Source: Rhodobacter aestuarii (lineage in GTDB: Bacteria; Pseudomonadota; Alphaproteobacteria; Rhodobacterales; Rhodobacteraceae). From it: a DNA stretch of 64,000 bases. A program made the translations under genes and the position numbers. Position 1 is the stretch's first letter; the number at the start of each line of letters is the position of its first letter. A model generated the notes under the pieces. It searched no databases and was not told where the DNA came from. It saw only the letters and a list, made by a program, of their open reading frames with translations. The DNA lies in contig NZ_FTOG01000003.1 of assembly GCF_900156655.1 (NCBI RefSeq), forward strand, positions 248,001 to 312,000, in the 5' to 3' direction. Positions 7,786 to 16,240 of the stretch are shown piece by piece.

Positions 7786-7968
7786 ATGAGCACGGCACAA
7801 GCGACTTCGGGCAAAGGCGGCGCCTTTGTGATGTATTTGGTGGCGCTGATCATCATCGGCGGCGCGGTGGCGGGCTTCATGATGGGCGGGGTCTTCTTGA
7901 TGACCGTCTGGTTCGTGATCCTGACCTTCCTGATGCTGGCTCTGATGGTGTTGATGTCCATTTCCTGA
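7786..7968 (+). CDS. Small two-segment membrane protein, relative of the preceding one
   Basis: Sixty-residue protein with a short Ser/Thr/Gly N-terminus and two hydrophobic segments (about 13-33 and 37-59) joined by a Gly-Gly-containing turn. Like its neighbour it places Met-Tyr at the start of the first segment and Trp-Phe in the second. A GGAAAGG ribosome site precedes the ATG. An AT-rich stretch (about 7715-7760) upstream probably holds its own promoter. Function unknown; the size and shape suggest a small subunit or regulator of a membrane complex, but nothing in the window identifies the partner. Confidence 0.65.
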   Translation: MSTAQATSGKGGAFVMYLVALIIIGGAVAGFMMGGVFLMTVWFVILTFLMLALMVLMSIS

Positions 7969-8053
7969 CGCGACACGCGCTTCTTGCATGCGGACAGATT
8001 GAATTCAGGTCCACCTCGGGCCATCTTATGGCGGGACATCAAGGGAGACCGCC

Positions 8054-9268
8054 ATGACCGATGCCACTGCGCCGCGGCAACAGACTGATATTGTAATTTC
8101 CGGCGGCGGTGTCGCGGGCCTTGTGGCCGCCGCCGCCTTCGGGGCGTCTGGCTTCACGACGATCTGCGTTGATCCCGCGCCACCTGTCACCGAAGAAGGC
8201 GCGGCGGGGGCGGATATGCGCACCACCGCCTTTTTGCACCCGTCCCGCGTGATTTTAGAACGCGCCGGGCTTTGGGCGCGGCTCGCCCCTCATGCGGCGC
8301 CCTTGCAAGTGATGCGGATCATTGATGCGGGCGGCGAAACGCCTGTCGCACGGCTCACCCGGGATTTTGACGCGGCGGATCTGTCTGACGAGCCCTTTGG
8401 CTGGAACTTCCCGAACTGGCTCTTGCGGCGCGAAATGGTCGCCCGGCTCGCCGAATTACCGCTTGTCGATTTCCGGCCCGGCGTGGCGACCACCGGGCTT
8501 GTGACCCGTGATAGCGGTGCGGAAGTCAGCTTTTCGGATGGCACGCGAGTTACGGCGAAGCTGGTGATTGGCGCGGATGGGCGCAATTCCTTCATCCGTG
8601 AAGCGGCAGGGATTTCCGTTAAAACAACGCGCTACGGGCAAAAGGCGCTGGTTTGCGCGGTCACCCATGAGCGCCCCCATGAAAACGTTTCAACCGAGGT
8701 GCACCGCTCAGGCGGCCCCTTCACGCTGGTCCCACTGCCTGACCGCGATGGCGTGCCCTCTTCCGCCATTGTCTGGATGGAGCGCGGGCCCGAGGCGGAA
8801 CGACTGGCAGAACTCCCCGCGGCAGAATTTGAAGCCGCAATGACCGAACGCTCGACTGGCGTTCTGGGGCCGCTCACACTCGTCACGCGCCGCGCGCTTT
8901 GGCCGATGATCACGCAAATCGCCTGCCGCTTCTCGGCCCAGCGCGTGGCGCTGATTGCCGAAGCCGCACATGTGATCCCGCCCATTGGCGCGCAGGGGCT
9001 GAACATGAGCCTCGCCGATCTGCGGTGCCTGCTTGATCTCGCCGAAAAAGACCCCGGCCATCTGGGCGAAGAAGCGATGCTGAGCGCTTACCATCGTCGC
9101 CGCTGGCCCGAGGTAAAGGCGCGTGAGGTGGGGATTGACCTCTTGAACCGCGCCTCAATGCTCGAACCGCGCCCGCTGCGCGATTTGCGCGCCGGGGCCT
9201 TGGGCGCGCTTTACGCGCTCAAACCCGTGCGCAAGACGCTTATGAAAGCGGGGCTCGGCGTGCGCTGA
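8054..9268 (+). CDS. UbiH/UbiF-family FAD-dependent hydroxylase
   Basis: Flavoprotein monooxygenase of 404 residues, of the family that hydroxylates the ring during ubiquinone synthesis. The FAD-binding motif Gly-Gly-Gly-Val-Ala-Gly is at 17-22. The Gly-Ala-Asp-Gly-Arg-Asn-Ser segment is near 173-179, and the C-terminal FAD-ribityl motif Pro-Pro-Ile-Gly-Ala-Gln-Gly-Leu-Asn is near 314-322. The usual Gly-Asp before Ala-Ala-His reads Ala-Glu here. An AGGGAGA ribosome site sets the start. Which ring position it acts on, or whether it acts outside ubiquinone synthesis, cannot be decided from sequence. It is convergent with the urea transporter block. Confidence 0.82.
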   Translation: MTDATAPRQQTDIVISGGGVAGLVAAAAFGASGFTTICVDPAPPVTEEGAAGADMRTTAFLHPSRVILERAGLWARLAPHAAPLQVMRIIDAGGETPVARLTRDFDAADLSDEPFGWNFPNWLLRREMVARLAELPLVDFRPGVATTGLVTRDSGAEVSFSDGTRVTAKLVIGADGRNSFIREAAGISVKTTRYGQKALVCAVTHERPHENVSTEVHRSGGPFTLVPLPDRDGVPSSAIVWMERGPEAERLAELPAAEFEAAMTERSTGVLGPLTLVTRRALWPMITQIACRFSAQRVALIAEAAHVIPPIGAQGLNMSLADLRCLLDLAEKDPGHLGEEAMLSAYHRRRWPEVKAREVGIDLLNRASMLEPRPLRDLRAGALGALYALKPVRKTLMKAGLGVR

Positions 9269-9276
9269 CAGGGTGA

Positions 9277-9295
9277 CAGGGGGCAGCGCCCCCTT
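9277..9295. terminator. Hairpin between convergent ubiH-like gene and urtE
   Basis: GGGGGC-AGC-GCCCCC hairpin just after the hydroxylase stop and touching the urtE stop codon. The T-run is short, so efficiency is uncertain. A near-identical hairpin occurs after pyc. Confidence 0.45.
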
Positions 9296-9989
9296 ACACG
9301 CTCACCACTTCGCGCAACGCTTCGCGCGACAGGCTTTCTTTCGTGCCTTCCATCGCCACCGCACCGCGTTTGAGCACATAGAACCGATCCCCCAAGTCAT
9401 GGGCGAAATCGAAATATTGTTCCACCAGCACAATCGCCATGCCTTTGGTATCGCGTAGATATTTGATCACACGGCCAATTTGCTGGATGATATTGGGCTG
9501 AATGCCCTCGGTCGGCTCATCAAGAAGCAGCAGTTTCGGCTTCATCAGCATCGCGCGCGCAATGGCCAATTGCTGTTGCTGCCCGCCCGACAAATCGCCC
9601 CCGCGCCGATTGAGGAACTCTTTAAGGATCGGGAACAGCTCATAAATCTCGTCCGGGATAAACCGTTCCGAGCGCGGCAGCACCGCAAAGGCCGTTTCCA
9701 TATTCTCGCGCACCGTCAACAGCGGGAAGATCATCCGGCCCTGCGGCACATAGCCAAGGCCGCGCCGTGCCATCGCTTGTGGTGGCACCTTGCCCACCGT
9801 CTGCCCATCGAGCGTGACCGACCCGCCCGAGCGTGGATGCGCCCCGGCAATCGCCTTGAGAAGCGAGGTCTTGCCCACGCCGTTGGTGCCCATGATGCAG
9901 GTCACCTCGCCCGCCCGGGCCTCCAGATCAATGCCATAAAGGATCTGTGATCCGCCGTAATGAAGCGTAAGCCCTTCGGTTTTCAGCAT
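9294..9989 (-). CDS. urtE: Urea ABC transporter ATP-binding protein UrtE
   Basis: One of two cytoplasmic ATPases that drive high-affinity urea uptake. The 231-residue LivF-like protein has Walker A Gly-Thr-Asn-Gly-Val-Gly-Lys-Thr near residue 34, the signature Leu-Ser-Gly-Gly-Gln-Gln-Gln-Gln and Walker B Leu-Leu-Leu-Leu-Asp-Glu-Pro. The Thr-Glu-Gly-Ile-Gln-Pro segment after Walker B is typical of UrtE. Last gene of urtABCDE; its start is one base after the urtD stop codon, so translation is coupled. Confidence 0.95.
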   Translation of the reverse strand: MLKTEGLTLHYGGSQILYGIDLEARAGEVTCIMGTNGVGKTSLLKAIAGAHPRSGGSVTLDGQTVGKVPPQAMARRGLGYVPQGRMIFPLLTVRENMETAFAVLPRSERFIPDEIYELFPILKEFLNRRGGDLSGGQQQQLAIARAMLMKPKLLLLDEPTEGIQPNIIQQIGRVIKYLRDTKGMAIVLVEQYFDFAHDLGDRFYVLKRGAVAMEGTKESLSREALREVVSV

Positions 9990-9990
9990 C

Positions 9991-10731
9991 TTATCGCCCC
10001 AAATACACTTCGATCACTTGTTGGTTCGCGGTGACATGGTCAAGCGAGCCTTCGGCCAGCACAGACCCTTCGTGCAGCACCGTCACCTTGCAATTGAGCC
10101 GCCGGACAAAGTCCATATCGTGCTCGACCACCACCACAGCATGGGTCTTGGCCAAATCCACGAGCAGGCTTGTGGTCTGCTCGCGCTCCGCCAAAGTCAT
10201 GCCTGCGGCGGGTTCATCCACCAGCAAAAGGCGCGGTTCTTGCGCCAAGAGCATCCCGATTTCGAGCCATTGCTTTTGCCCATGCGAAAGCTCACCCGAT
10301 TTGCGGGCCAGCGCCTCGCCCAAGCCCACCTGCACGGCGAGTTCTTCGACCCGCGCATGATCGGCACCGGCGGGTTTCCAAAACAACACCCGCCACGGGC
10401 TGCGATGCGCCTTCAGCGCCATCATCAGGTTTTCGGCCACGGTCTGATCTTCAAAAACCGTGGGGCGTTGGAATTTGCGGCCAATACCTTCGCGGGCGAT
10501 TTGCGCCTCGTCGAGCTTCAGAAGGTCAATCGAGCGCTCCCCCCACAGCACCCTGCCCCCGTCCGGCCGGGTTTTGCCGGTCACGATATCCATGAAGGTT
10601 GTCTTGCCTGCGCCATTTGGCCCGATCACCGCGCGCAACTCCGCCGCGCCGATGGAGAAGCTGAGGTTGTTGATCGCGCGGAACCCATCAAAGGTGACCG
10701 AGATACCAGAAACTTCCAGAAGACCGCTCAT
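9991..10731 (-). CDS. urtD: Urea ABC transporter ATP-binding protein UrtD
   Basis: Second ATPase subunit of the urea importer, 246 residues, LivG-like. Walker A is Gly-Pro-Asn-Gly-Ala-Gly-Lys-Thr near residue 37. The signature reads Leu-Ser-His-Gly-Gln-Lys-Gln-Trp, a form typical of UrtD, and Walker B is Leu-Leu-Leu-Val-Asp-Glu-Pro-Ala-Ala-Gly. The start codon overlaps the urtC stop by 4 bp (ATGA), so the subunits are made together. Confidence 0.95.
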   Translation of the reverse strand: MSGLLEVSGISVTFDGFRAINNLSFSIGAAELRAVIGPNGAGKTTFMDIVTGKTRPDGGRVLWGERSIDLLKLDEAQIAREGIGRKFQRPTVFEDQTVAENLMMALKAHRSPWRVLFWKPAGADHARVEELAVQVGLGEALARKSGELSHGQKQWLEIGMLLAQEPRLLLVDEPAAGMTLAEREQTTSLLVDLAKTHAVVVVEHDMDFVRRLNCKVTVLHEGSVLAEGSLDHVTANQQVIEVYLGR

Positions 10732-11954
10732 TCCTGTGCCTCCCGTTCTTGCAGCGCGCCATCATCGGGCCCAAGCGGGGCGCCCCGCCGTTGCGGCGGG
10801 CGCAACCCGTCAAACATATCCACCAGCCCTGAAAGCCCCTTGGGCGCGAACAGCGTGACCATCACGAAGCTGAGCCCCAACAGCACCTGCCACCAATCAA
10901 CCCATTTGACCGTGTAAAAGCCAAGGTTGAGGTCAGGCGCGCGCCCTCCGGTGAACCATGTGGAAACGAGCGACACAAAGGCCGCGCCAAGCACCGCGCC
11001 CCAAAGCCGCCCCCGGCCCCCAATCGCCACCCAAACGGCAAGGTAGATCGAGGCAATGGGCGCAATTTCAGCCGGGTTGATGATGCCCGCTTGCGGGTAA
11101 TAAAGCGCGCCCGCAATGGCGGCGATCAGCGCGGTGAGGGTGAAGACGAAAAGCTTATAGCCCTCGACCGGGTAGCCCAAAAAGCGCACGCGTGCCTCGT
11201 CATCGCGGATTGCGCGCATCACCGAACCAAACTTGCCAGACACGGTGAAAGCAGCCGCCAAGTAGCCCAAGCCCAGCGCCAGGGCCGAGGCCCACAGGAA
11301 CCAGACCGAAAGCCGATCTTGCCCGGCCCAAGCCAGCCCGGGGATGTTTTGCAGCCCCGAAAGCCCGTTGTTGCCGCGCAAGCCAGAGTCATTTTGGAAG
11401 AGGTAAAGTGCCAGCGCGAGCGTCATCGCTTGGGTGAGGATCGACAAATAAACCCCCGTCACCCGCGAGCGAAACGCGAGCCAGCCAAAAACTAGCGCCA
11501 AGAGCCCCGGCACCAAAAGCACCAGCGCCAGTTGGAAAGGCAGCGACCCCGCAAAGGCCCAGATTGCGGGCAATTCCGAGGTGCCCACGACACCAAAGAT
11601 TTGGCTGGCGATGGCATCAGAAAGCTCTTGCGGGGTGAGCGGCAGGCCAGCGCTGGATTGCATCACAATATCGCGCGTGCGGGCATACATGAGCCACATC
11701 CCAACCATGTAGCCGCCAAGCCCGAAAAAGGCGAAATGGCCAAGGGACAGGATCCCCATATAGCCCCAGACAAGGTCCATCGCGATGGCGATCAGGCACA
11801 GGCAAAGCGTCTTGCCCAGCGTCTTCACCATCGAGGTGGAGATCAACTCCGCCCCATAGGCGTTCGACAGGAAGGTGATCACCAGCGTGAAGATCGCCAA
11901 GGCCGAGAGAAAGATCAGAACCGAAGGGTTCTTGGAAAGAAAACCTTGGGTCAT
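10728..11954 (-). CDS. urtC: Urea ABC transporter permease UrtC
   Basis: Inner-membrane permease of 408 residues, LivM-like, with about nine or ten hydrophobic segments. It forms the urea channel with UrtB. The start at 11954 is chosen because a GGAGG ribosome site precedes it and the protein then begins with a short cytoplasmic tail and a membrane helix; the longer frame adds 43 residues that pass through the repeat-containing urtB-urtC spacer. The C-terminus is unusually charged after the last helix. The 88-bp gap to urtB contains a GC-rich hairpin repeat, which may reduce read-through within the operon. Confidence 0.94.
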   Translation of the reverse strand: MTQGFLSKNPSVLIFLSALAIFTLVITFLSNAYGAELISTSMVKTLGKTLCLCLIAIAMDLVWGYMGILSLGHFAFFGLGGYMVGMWLMYARTRDIVMQSSAGLPLTPQELSDAIASQIFGVVGTSELPAIWAFAGSLPFQLALVLLVPGLLALVFGWLAFRSRVTGVYLSILTQAMTLALALYLFQNDSGLRGNNGLSGLQNIPGLAWAGQDRLSVWFLWASALALGLGYLAAAFTVSGKFGSVMRAIRDDEARVRFLGYPVEGYKLFVFTLTALIAAIAGALYYPQAGIINPAEIAPIASIYLAVWVAIGGRGRLWGAVLGAAFVSLVSTWFTGGRAPDLNLGFYTVKWVDWWQVLLGLSFVMVTLFAPKGLSGLVDMFDGLRPPQRRGAPLGPDDGALQEREAQE

Positions 11955-11971
11955 GCGCGAGCCTCCACCGG

Positions 11972-12021
11972 CCGGGGGGCCAGCCCCCCGGTTCCCCCGA
12001 GATATGTGCAGCAAGATGAAA
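11972..12021 (+). repeat. Intergenic hairpin repeat, copy 1 (urtC-urtB gap)
   Basis: A 9-bp GC hairpin, CCGGGGGGC-CA-GCCCCCCGG, is followed by TTCCCCCGAGATAT and a purine-rich tail (GCAAGATGAAAG). The order hairpin, CCCCCGrGATAT, AAG-rich tail is shared with the element at 59059-59106. It runs opposite to the direction of urt transcription. Confidence 0.55.
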
Positions 12022-12042
12022 GAGCGGGTGTGTGTTGCATGA

Positions 12043-14025
12043 TCAATCCCCCGCCGCGCGGCCCTTGAGCGCGATAATCCCACGCGGCCGGAACTGGATG
12101 AAGATGATGATGAACAAGATCATATAAGTCTGCGCGGCAAGCGTGTTGGAAGGGTTGAGCGCCTCAATCCCCTTTTGCAACCCGCCCACAAGCGAGGCCC
12201 CGGCGAGCGTGCCCCAAATGTTGCCAACACCGCCCACAACCACCGTCATGAAGCTTTGCACGATGTAATCGGCCCCAAGCTCGGACGTGACCTTGGCAAA
12301 AAGCCCGATCGCGACGCCCGCAATACCGGCAATGCCCGAACCCAAGCCAAAGGTAAGCATGTTGATCTTGTCGGGGTTGATCCCCATCGAGGCCGCCATT
12401 GAGGGGTTTTGCGTCACCGCGCGCACCTCGAGCCCAAGCCTTGTGCGGCTCATCACGAACAAGAAGAGGCCCAGGAAGATCAGCGCCAGCACAAAGATCG
12501 CAATGCGGATATAGCTGATCCCCACGATGTCATTGAGCACCCAAGCCCCGTCGAGCCATTCGGGGGCGGTCAGCGGGCGCGCCTGTGTACCGAAGATGTT
12601 CTTGAAAAGCTGTTGCAGCGCGATCGATATCCCGAAGGTGGCGAGCAGAGTTTCGAGCGGGCGCCGCACCAGATGGCGGATCACTAGGCGCTCCATCGCC
12701 ACGCCCGCCGCAAAGGTCACGGCAAAGGCCAAGGGCAGCGCGACCAAGATCGAGAGCGTGTAATCCGAGATATAAAGCTGCACCACATAGCCGGTGTAAG
12801 CGCCCATGGTGATGAATTCACCATGCGCCATGTTGATGACCCGCATCACCCCAAAGGTGACCGCCAAGCCAATCGCGGCGAGGAAGTAGATCGAGGCAAG
12901 CGAAAGCGCGTCGAGCGCGAGGTCCGCGCCCTGCATCGCCTCCACTTTGAAGGACACCGATTTCAGCGCCGCCGCGGCCGCGGTGGTCACCGCAGCATCG
13001 GGTTCGGCATAAATCTCGGCGTAGCGGTGCGCGGCAACGGTTTCAGCAACCTCTGCATCCGTCGCGGCAGCAGGAACCAGACCTGCGGCTTCCAGCGCAT
13101 CATAAGCTTCATCGCGGCGGGCGGGGGTGTCTAGCTCGGCGAGCGGAATGCCCGCAACGGCACCATTTTCGATATGCGCTTCCAAAGCGGCGCGCAAATC
13201 GGCGCGGGTCAGGCGTGCGGGGGCGCGGTTTTCGGCCACCAAGAGATCATAGGCTTCTTCGGCGGTGAAACCGGGCTTTCCGGGGCGAAGTTCTTGCGCC
13301 ACGTTACCCTCCGGCGCGCCCTCAAAAGCGCGCCGAGTGGTGGCGAGAAGCGGGTTGAGGCTTGCACGGAAATCAAGCCCCAGATCAGCCCCAAAGCTTT
13401 CAATCGCGGCAACACGGTCCGCCGAGCTTTCGCCATAGCGAATGGTCAACAGCCCCAGAAGGCGTTCCTTCTCGGCCTTAATCTCTGCATCCGGTTCAGT
13501 CGGGATAGAGGCTGCCAGCGGCGCAAGATGCTCGGCGCCGCCATCGCGCGAAAGCGCCACCAGCGCGGCACGGCGTTTGGCAATATTTGCGTCCGAAAGT
13601 TGGAATTCGATCAGCGCAGCGGCAATAAGGCCGCGCACCCCGGCATTCGGTTTGATCTCAGAAATCTCTTTGCGCGGCGCTTCCCCCATGAGCGCGCCCG
13701 TCACCGGGTCGCTAAGCAGGTAGACACTGCCCTTACTCTCCACAAGGAAAATGCCGTTGTCGGATTTTCGCTCCCCCAACCGCTTGTCGGCCCAGGCCTC
13801 AAGGAATTCGGGCGCACCGGGCCCCGCCGCGCCAATGGCCGCGATGATCGGACCAATGGTTTTGCGCGAGGGTTTGGCGATGGATTTCGCGTTTTCGGCA
13901 ATCACCGCAGCAAGCCCAGTAAGGGGCGCTTCAGCCGTGACGGGCGACTGGGGCGGGGCCTCTTGCGCATGCACGGGCATCGCAAGGGCAAAGCTGGCGG
14001 CCAGCGCCAGAAGCAAGCGTCGCAT
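12043..14025 (-). CDS. urtB: Urea ABC transporter permease UrtB, long periplasmic N-terminus
   Basis: LivH-like permease of 660 residues. A signal peptide (residues 1-20, ending Val-His-Ala) is followed by an unusually long periplasmic region of roughly 350 residues, and the first channel helix begins only near residue 370. The permease part has the family segment Val-Ile-Asn-Met-Ala-His-Gly-Glu-Phe. UrtB proteins often carry a periplasmic extension of about 200-250 residues, so this one is longer than usual by about 100 residues, mainly an Ala/Glu-rich stretch from about 250 to 355. The start is supported by the signal peptide. It follows urtA with a 62-bp gap. Confidence 0.94.
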   Translation of the reverse strand: MRRLLLALAASFALAMPVHAQEAPPQSPVTAEAPLTGLAAVIAENAKSIAKPSRKTIGPIIAAIGAAGPGAPEFLEAWADKRLGERKSDNGIFLVESKGSVYLLSDPVTGALMGEAPRKEISEIKPNAGVRGLIAAALIEFQLSDANIAKRRAALVALSRDGGAEHLAPLAASIPTEPDAEIKAEKERLLGLLTIRYGESSADRVAAIESFGADLGLDFRASLNPLLATTRRAFEGAPEGNVAQELRPGKPGFTAEEAYDLLVAENRAPARLTRADLRAALEAHIENGAVAGIPLAELDTPARRDEAYDALEAAGLVPAAATDAEVAETVAAHRYAEIYAEPDAAVTTAAAAALKSVSFKVEAMQGADLALDALSLASIYFLAAIGLAVTFGVMRVINMAHGEFITMGAYTGYVVQLYISDYTLSILVALPLAFAVTFAAGVAMERLVIRHLVRRPLETLLATFGISIALQQLFKNIFGTQARPLTAPEWLDGAWVLNDIVGISYIRIAIFVLALIFLGLFLFVMSRTRLGLEVRAVTQNPSMAASMGINPDKINMLTFGLGSGIAGIAGVAIGLFAKVTSELGADYIVQSFMTVVVGGVGNIWGTLAGASLVGGLQKGIEALNPSNTLAAQTYMILFIIIFIQFRPRGIIALKGRAAGD

Positions 14026-14087
14026 GGGAGATCCGGGGTTGGGGAAGGGGGCCGAAAAGCCCCCTTCGATGAGCGTTTGAAATCAGA

Positions 14088-15380
14088 TCAGTAGTTGGAT
14101 TTGATCTGCACGCAGGTCTCGGTCTCGGTGTTGTACATCCCGCAGCCAAGCGTTTGCCAATCCGATTTCAACACCGCCGATTCCGGCAGGAAATCGGTCC
14201 AAGCATCGCCCGGCACCGGGTCGGTTTCGCTGATGATGTCGAACTGACCATCTTCCAAGATCTCGCCGATCAGCACCGGCTTGGTCAGGTGGTGGTTCGG
14301 CAGCATGGTCGCGGTCGAGCCGGTGAGGTTCGGGAACTCTTGCCCGATCATCGCAGCGGCCACGGCGTCGGTCTCGGTCGAACCGGCTTGCTCCACCGCA
14401 TTCACCCACATGTTGAAGCCGATATAGGTGGCTTCCATCGGGTCGTTCGTCACGCGGTCCTCGCCCATTTTCGCCTTCCACGCGGCGACGAATTCGGTGT
14501 TCGCTTCGCTTTCGGCGCTTTCAAAGTAGTTCCACGCAGCCAGCTGACCGACGAGGTTTTTCAGATCGCCCTCGCCAAGGCCGGAAAGCTCTTCTTCGCC
14601 AACCGAGAAGGCCACAACCGGGATATCTTCGGCAGTGATGCCCGAAGCCGCGAGTTCTTTATAGAAGCCGATGTTGGCATCGCCGTTGATCGTCGAGATC
14701 ACGCCGACCTTTTTGCCATCCGCACCAAGCGCTTTCACGTCGGCGACGATCTTCGACCAGTCGCTGTGGCCAAAGGGGGTGTAGTTGACGAAGATGTCCT
14801 CCGCCGCGATGCCCTTTTGCTGCAGATAGGCTTCGAGGATGTTGTTCGTGGTGCGCGGGTAGACATAGTCGGTGCCGAGCAGCGCGAATTTCTCAACGCC
14901 AAGTTCGTCAAGGAAGTAGTCAACCGCCGGAATCGCTTGCTGGTTCGGCGCAGCACCGGTGTAGAACACGTTTTTGGAGCTTTCTTCGCCCTCATATTGC
15001 ACCGGGTAGAACAGCAAGCCGTTCAGTTCTTCGAGCACCGGCAGAACCGATTTCCGGCTGACCGAGGTCCAGCAGCCAAAAATCACGTCCACATCATCAA
15101 CGGTGATCAGCTCACGCGCTTTTTCCGCAAAGAGCGGCCAATCGGAGGCCGGGTCCACGACAACCGCTTCGAGTTGCTTGCCCATCAAGCCGCCCTTGGC
15201 GTTTTGCTCGTCGATCAGCATCAGGACCGTGTCCTTCAGCGTGGTTTCCGAAATCGCCATCGTGCCCGAGAGCGAGTGCAGAACGCCCACTTTGATCGTG
15301 TCGCCTTCGGCCGCGGCCATGCCAGCGGTGAGCGCAAGGCCGAGCGCGGCCCCCGAAAGCAGTTTGCCAATCCCTGTCAT
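14088..15380 (-). CDS. urtA: Urea ABC transporter substrate-binding protein UrtA
   Basis: Periplasmic urea receptor of the importer, 430 residues, FmdD/LivK-like. The signal peptide ends around residue 25 (Ala-Ala-Ala-Glu). The start of the mature domain, Lys-Val-Gly-Val-Leu-His-Ser-Leu-Ser-Gly-Thr-Met-Ala, and the segment Phe-Gly-Cys-Trp-Thr-Ser-Val-Ser-Arg-Lys are characteristic of UrtA. The start at 15380 has a GGAGG ribosome site 5 bp upstream; the longer frame is rejected. First gene of urtABCDE. Its 233-bp upstream gap separates it from ureG, so the transporter probably has its own promoter. Confidence 0.96.
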   Translation of the reverse strand: MTGIGKLLSGAALGLALTAGMAAAEGDTIKVGVLHSLSGTMAISETTLKDTVLMLIDEQNAKGGLMGKQLEAVVVDPASDWPLFAEKARELITVDDVDVIFGCWTSVSRKSVLPVLEELNGLLFYPVQYEGEESSKNVFYTGAAPNQQAIPAVDYFLDELGVEKFALLGTDYVYPRTTNNILEAYLQQKGIAAEDIFVNYTPFGHSDWSKIVADVKALGADGKKVGVISTINGDANIGFYKELAASGITAEDIPVVAFSVGEEELSGLGEGDLKNLVGQLAAWNYFESAESEANTEFVAAWKAKMGEDRVTNDPMEATYIGFNMWVNAVEQAGSTETDAVAAAMIGQEFPNLTGSTATMLPNHHLTKPVLIGEILEDGQFDIISETDPVPGDAWTDFLPESAVLKSDWQTLGCGMYNTETETCVQIKSNY

Positions 15381-15544
15381 ACGGTCCTCCGTGGGCGCCA
15401 AAAGGCAGCGACGCCCCGTTCATTGTTCGTGTTGATTTTCGTGTCGGGTCACACCCGCGTGACAGAGAAGACCGAAGGCGCTGCGGCGCGGCAAGTTGGC
15501 GGTCAAGCAGGGAAGAGGCCAAGATTAGTATTTGTTCATTATTT

Positions 15545-15579
15545 AAGCAAACGCCCGAGACTTGCGCAAAGCTCGGGCG
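15545..15579 (-). terminator. Likely terminator of the ure operon after ureG
   Basis: An 8-bp stem CGCCCGAG / CTCGGGCG (15552-15559 and 15572-15579) lies 34 bp after the ureG stop. On the minus strand it is followed by the T-rich stretch TTTGCTTAAAT. Confidence 0.55.
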
Positions 15580-15594
15580 AGAAATTAACAGATT

Positions 15595-15609
15595 TGGCAC
15601 AGCCCTTGC
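15595..15609 (+). promoter_or_regulatory. Sigma-54-like motif pointing away from urtA
   Basis: TGGCAC-AGCCC-TTGC matches the -24/-12 pattern exactly, but it faces right, antisense to ureG. It cannot serve urtA. It may be chance or drive an antisense RNA. Confidence 0.2.
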
Positions 15610-15613
15610 GTCA

Positions 15614-16240
15614 TTACGCAGGAATCGGCGCAAGCTCCAATCCGCCCTCCTGCACCAGAAATGCGACAATTTGGTCGATTCCGGTGCCGTTTTTAAGCTG
15701 CGCCATCACATAGGGGCGCGGGCCACGGGCGCGTTTGGTGTCTTCCTCCAAAAGCACCGGGTCCACGCCGACATAGGGCGCGAGGTCGGTTTTATTGACC
15801 ACCAGCATATCGGAGCGCGCGAGCCCCGGCCCGCGCTTGCGCGGAATGTCCTGCCCGGCGGCGGTGTCGATCACATAAATCGTCAGATCGGCGAGTTCTG
15901 GGCTGAAGGTGGCGGCAAGGTTATCGCCCCCGGATTCCACCAAGACCAGATCGAGATCGGGGATCTCTTTTGTCAGCTCCGCAATAGCCGCAAGGTTGAT
16001 CGAGGCATCTTCGCGAATGGCGGTATGCGGACAGCCCCCCGTTTCTACGCCCCTGATCCGCGCGGCGGGCAGCACTTGGGCGCGCATCAGCGCCTCGGCA
16101 TCCTCGCGGGTGTAGATGTCATTCGTCACCACGGCCATCGAACACCGCTCTGCCAAGGCGCGGCACAACTGTTCGGTCAGCGTGGTTTTGCCAGAGCCGA
16201 CGGGACCACCGATCCCAACGCGCAAAGGTCCATTGCTCAT
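15614..16240 (-). CDS. ureG: Urease accessory GTPase UreG
   Basis: GTPase that powers nickel insertion into urease together with UreD, UreE and UreF. It has 208 residues, with the P-loop Gly-Gly-Pro-Val-Gly-Ser-Gly-Lys-Thr at 11-19, the Cys-Pro-His nickel motif within Gly-Gly-Cys-Pro-His-Thr, and the guanine motif Asn-Lys-Thr-Asp. The start overlaps the ureF stop (ATGA). Last gene of ureEFG. Confidence 0.97.
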   Translation of the reverse strand: MSNGPLRVGIGGPVGSGKTTLTEQLCRALAERCSMAVVTNDIYTREDAEALMRAQVLPAARIRGVETGGCPHTAIREDASINLAAIAELTKEIPDLDLVLVESGGDNLAATFSPELADLTIYVIDTAAGQDIPRKRGPGLARSDMLVVNKTDLAPYVGVDPVLLEEDTKRARGPRPYVMAQLKNGTGIDQIVAFLVQEGGLELAPIPA

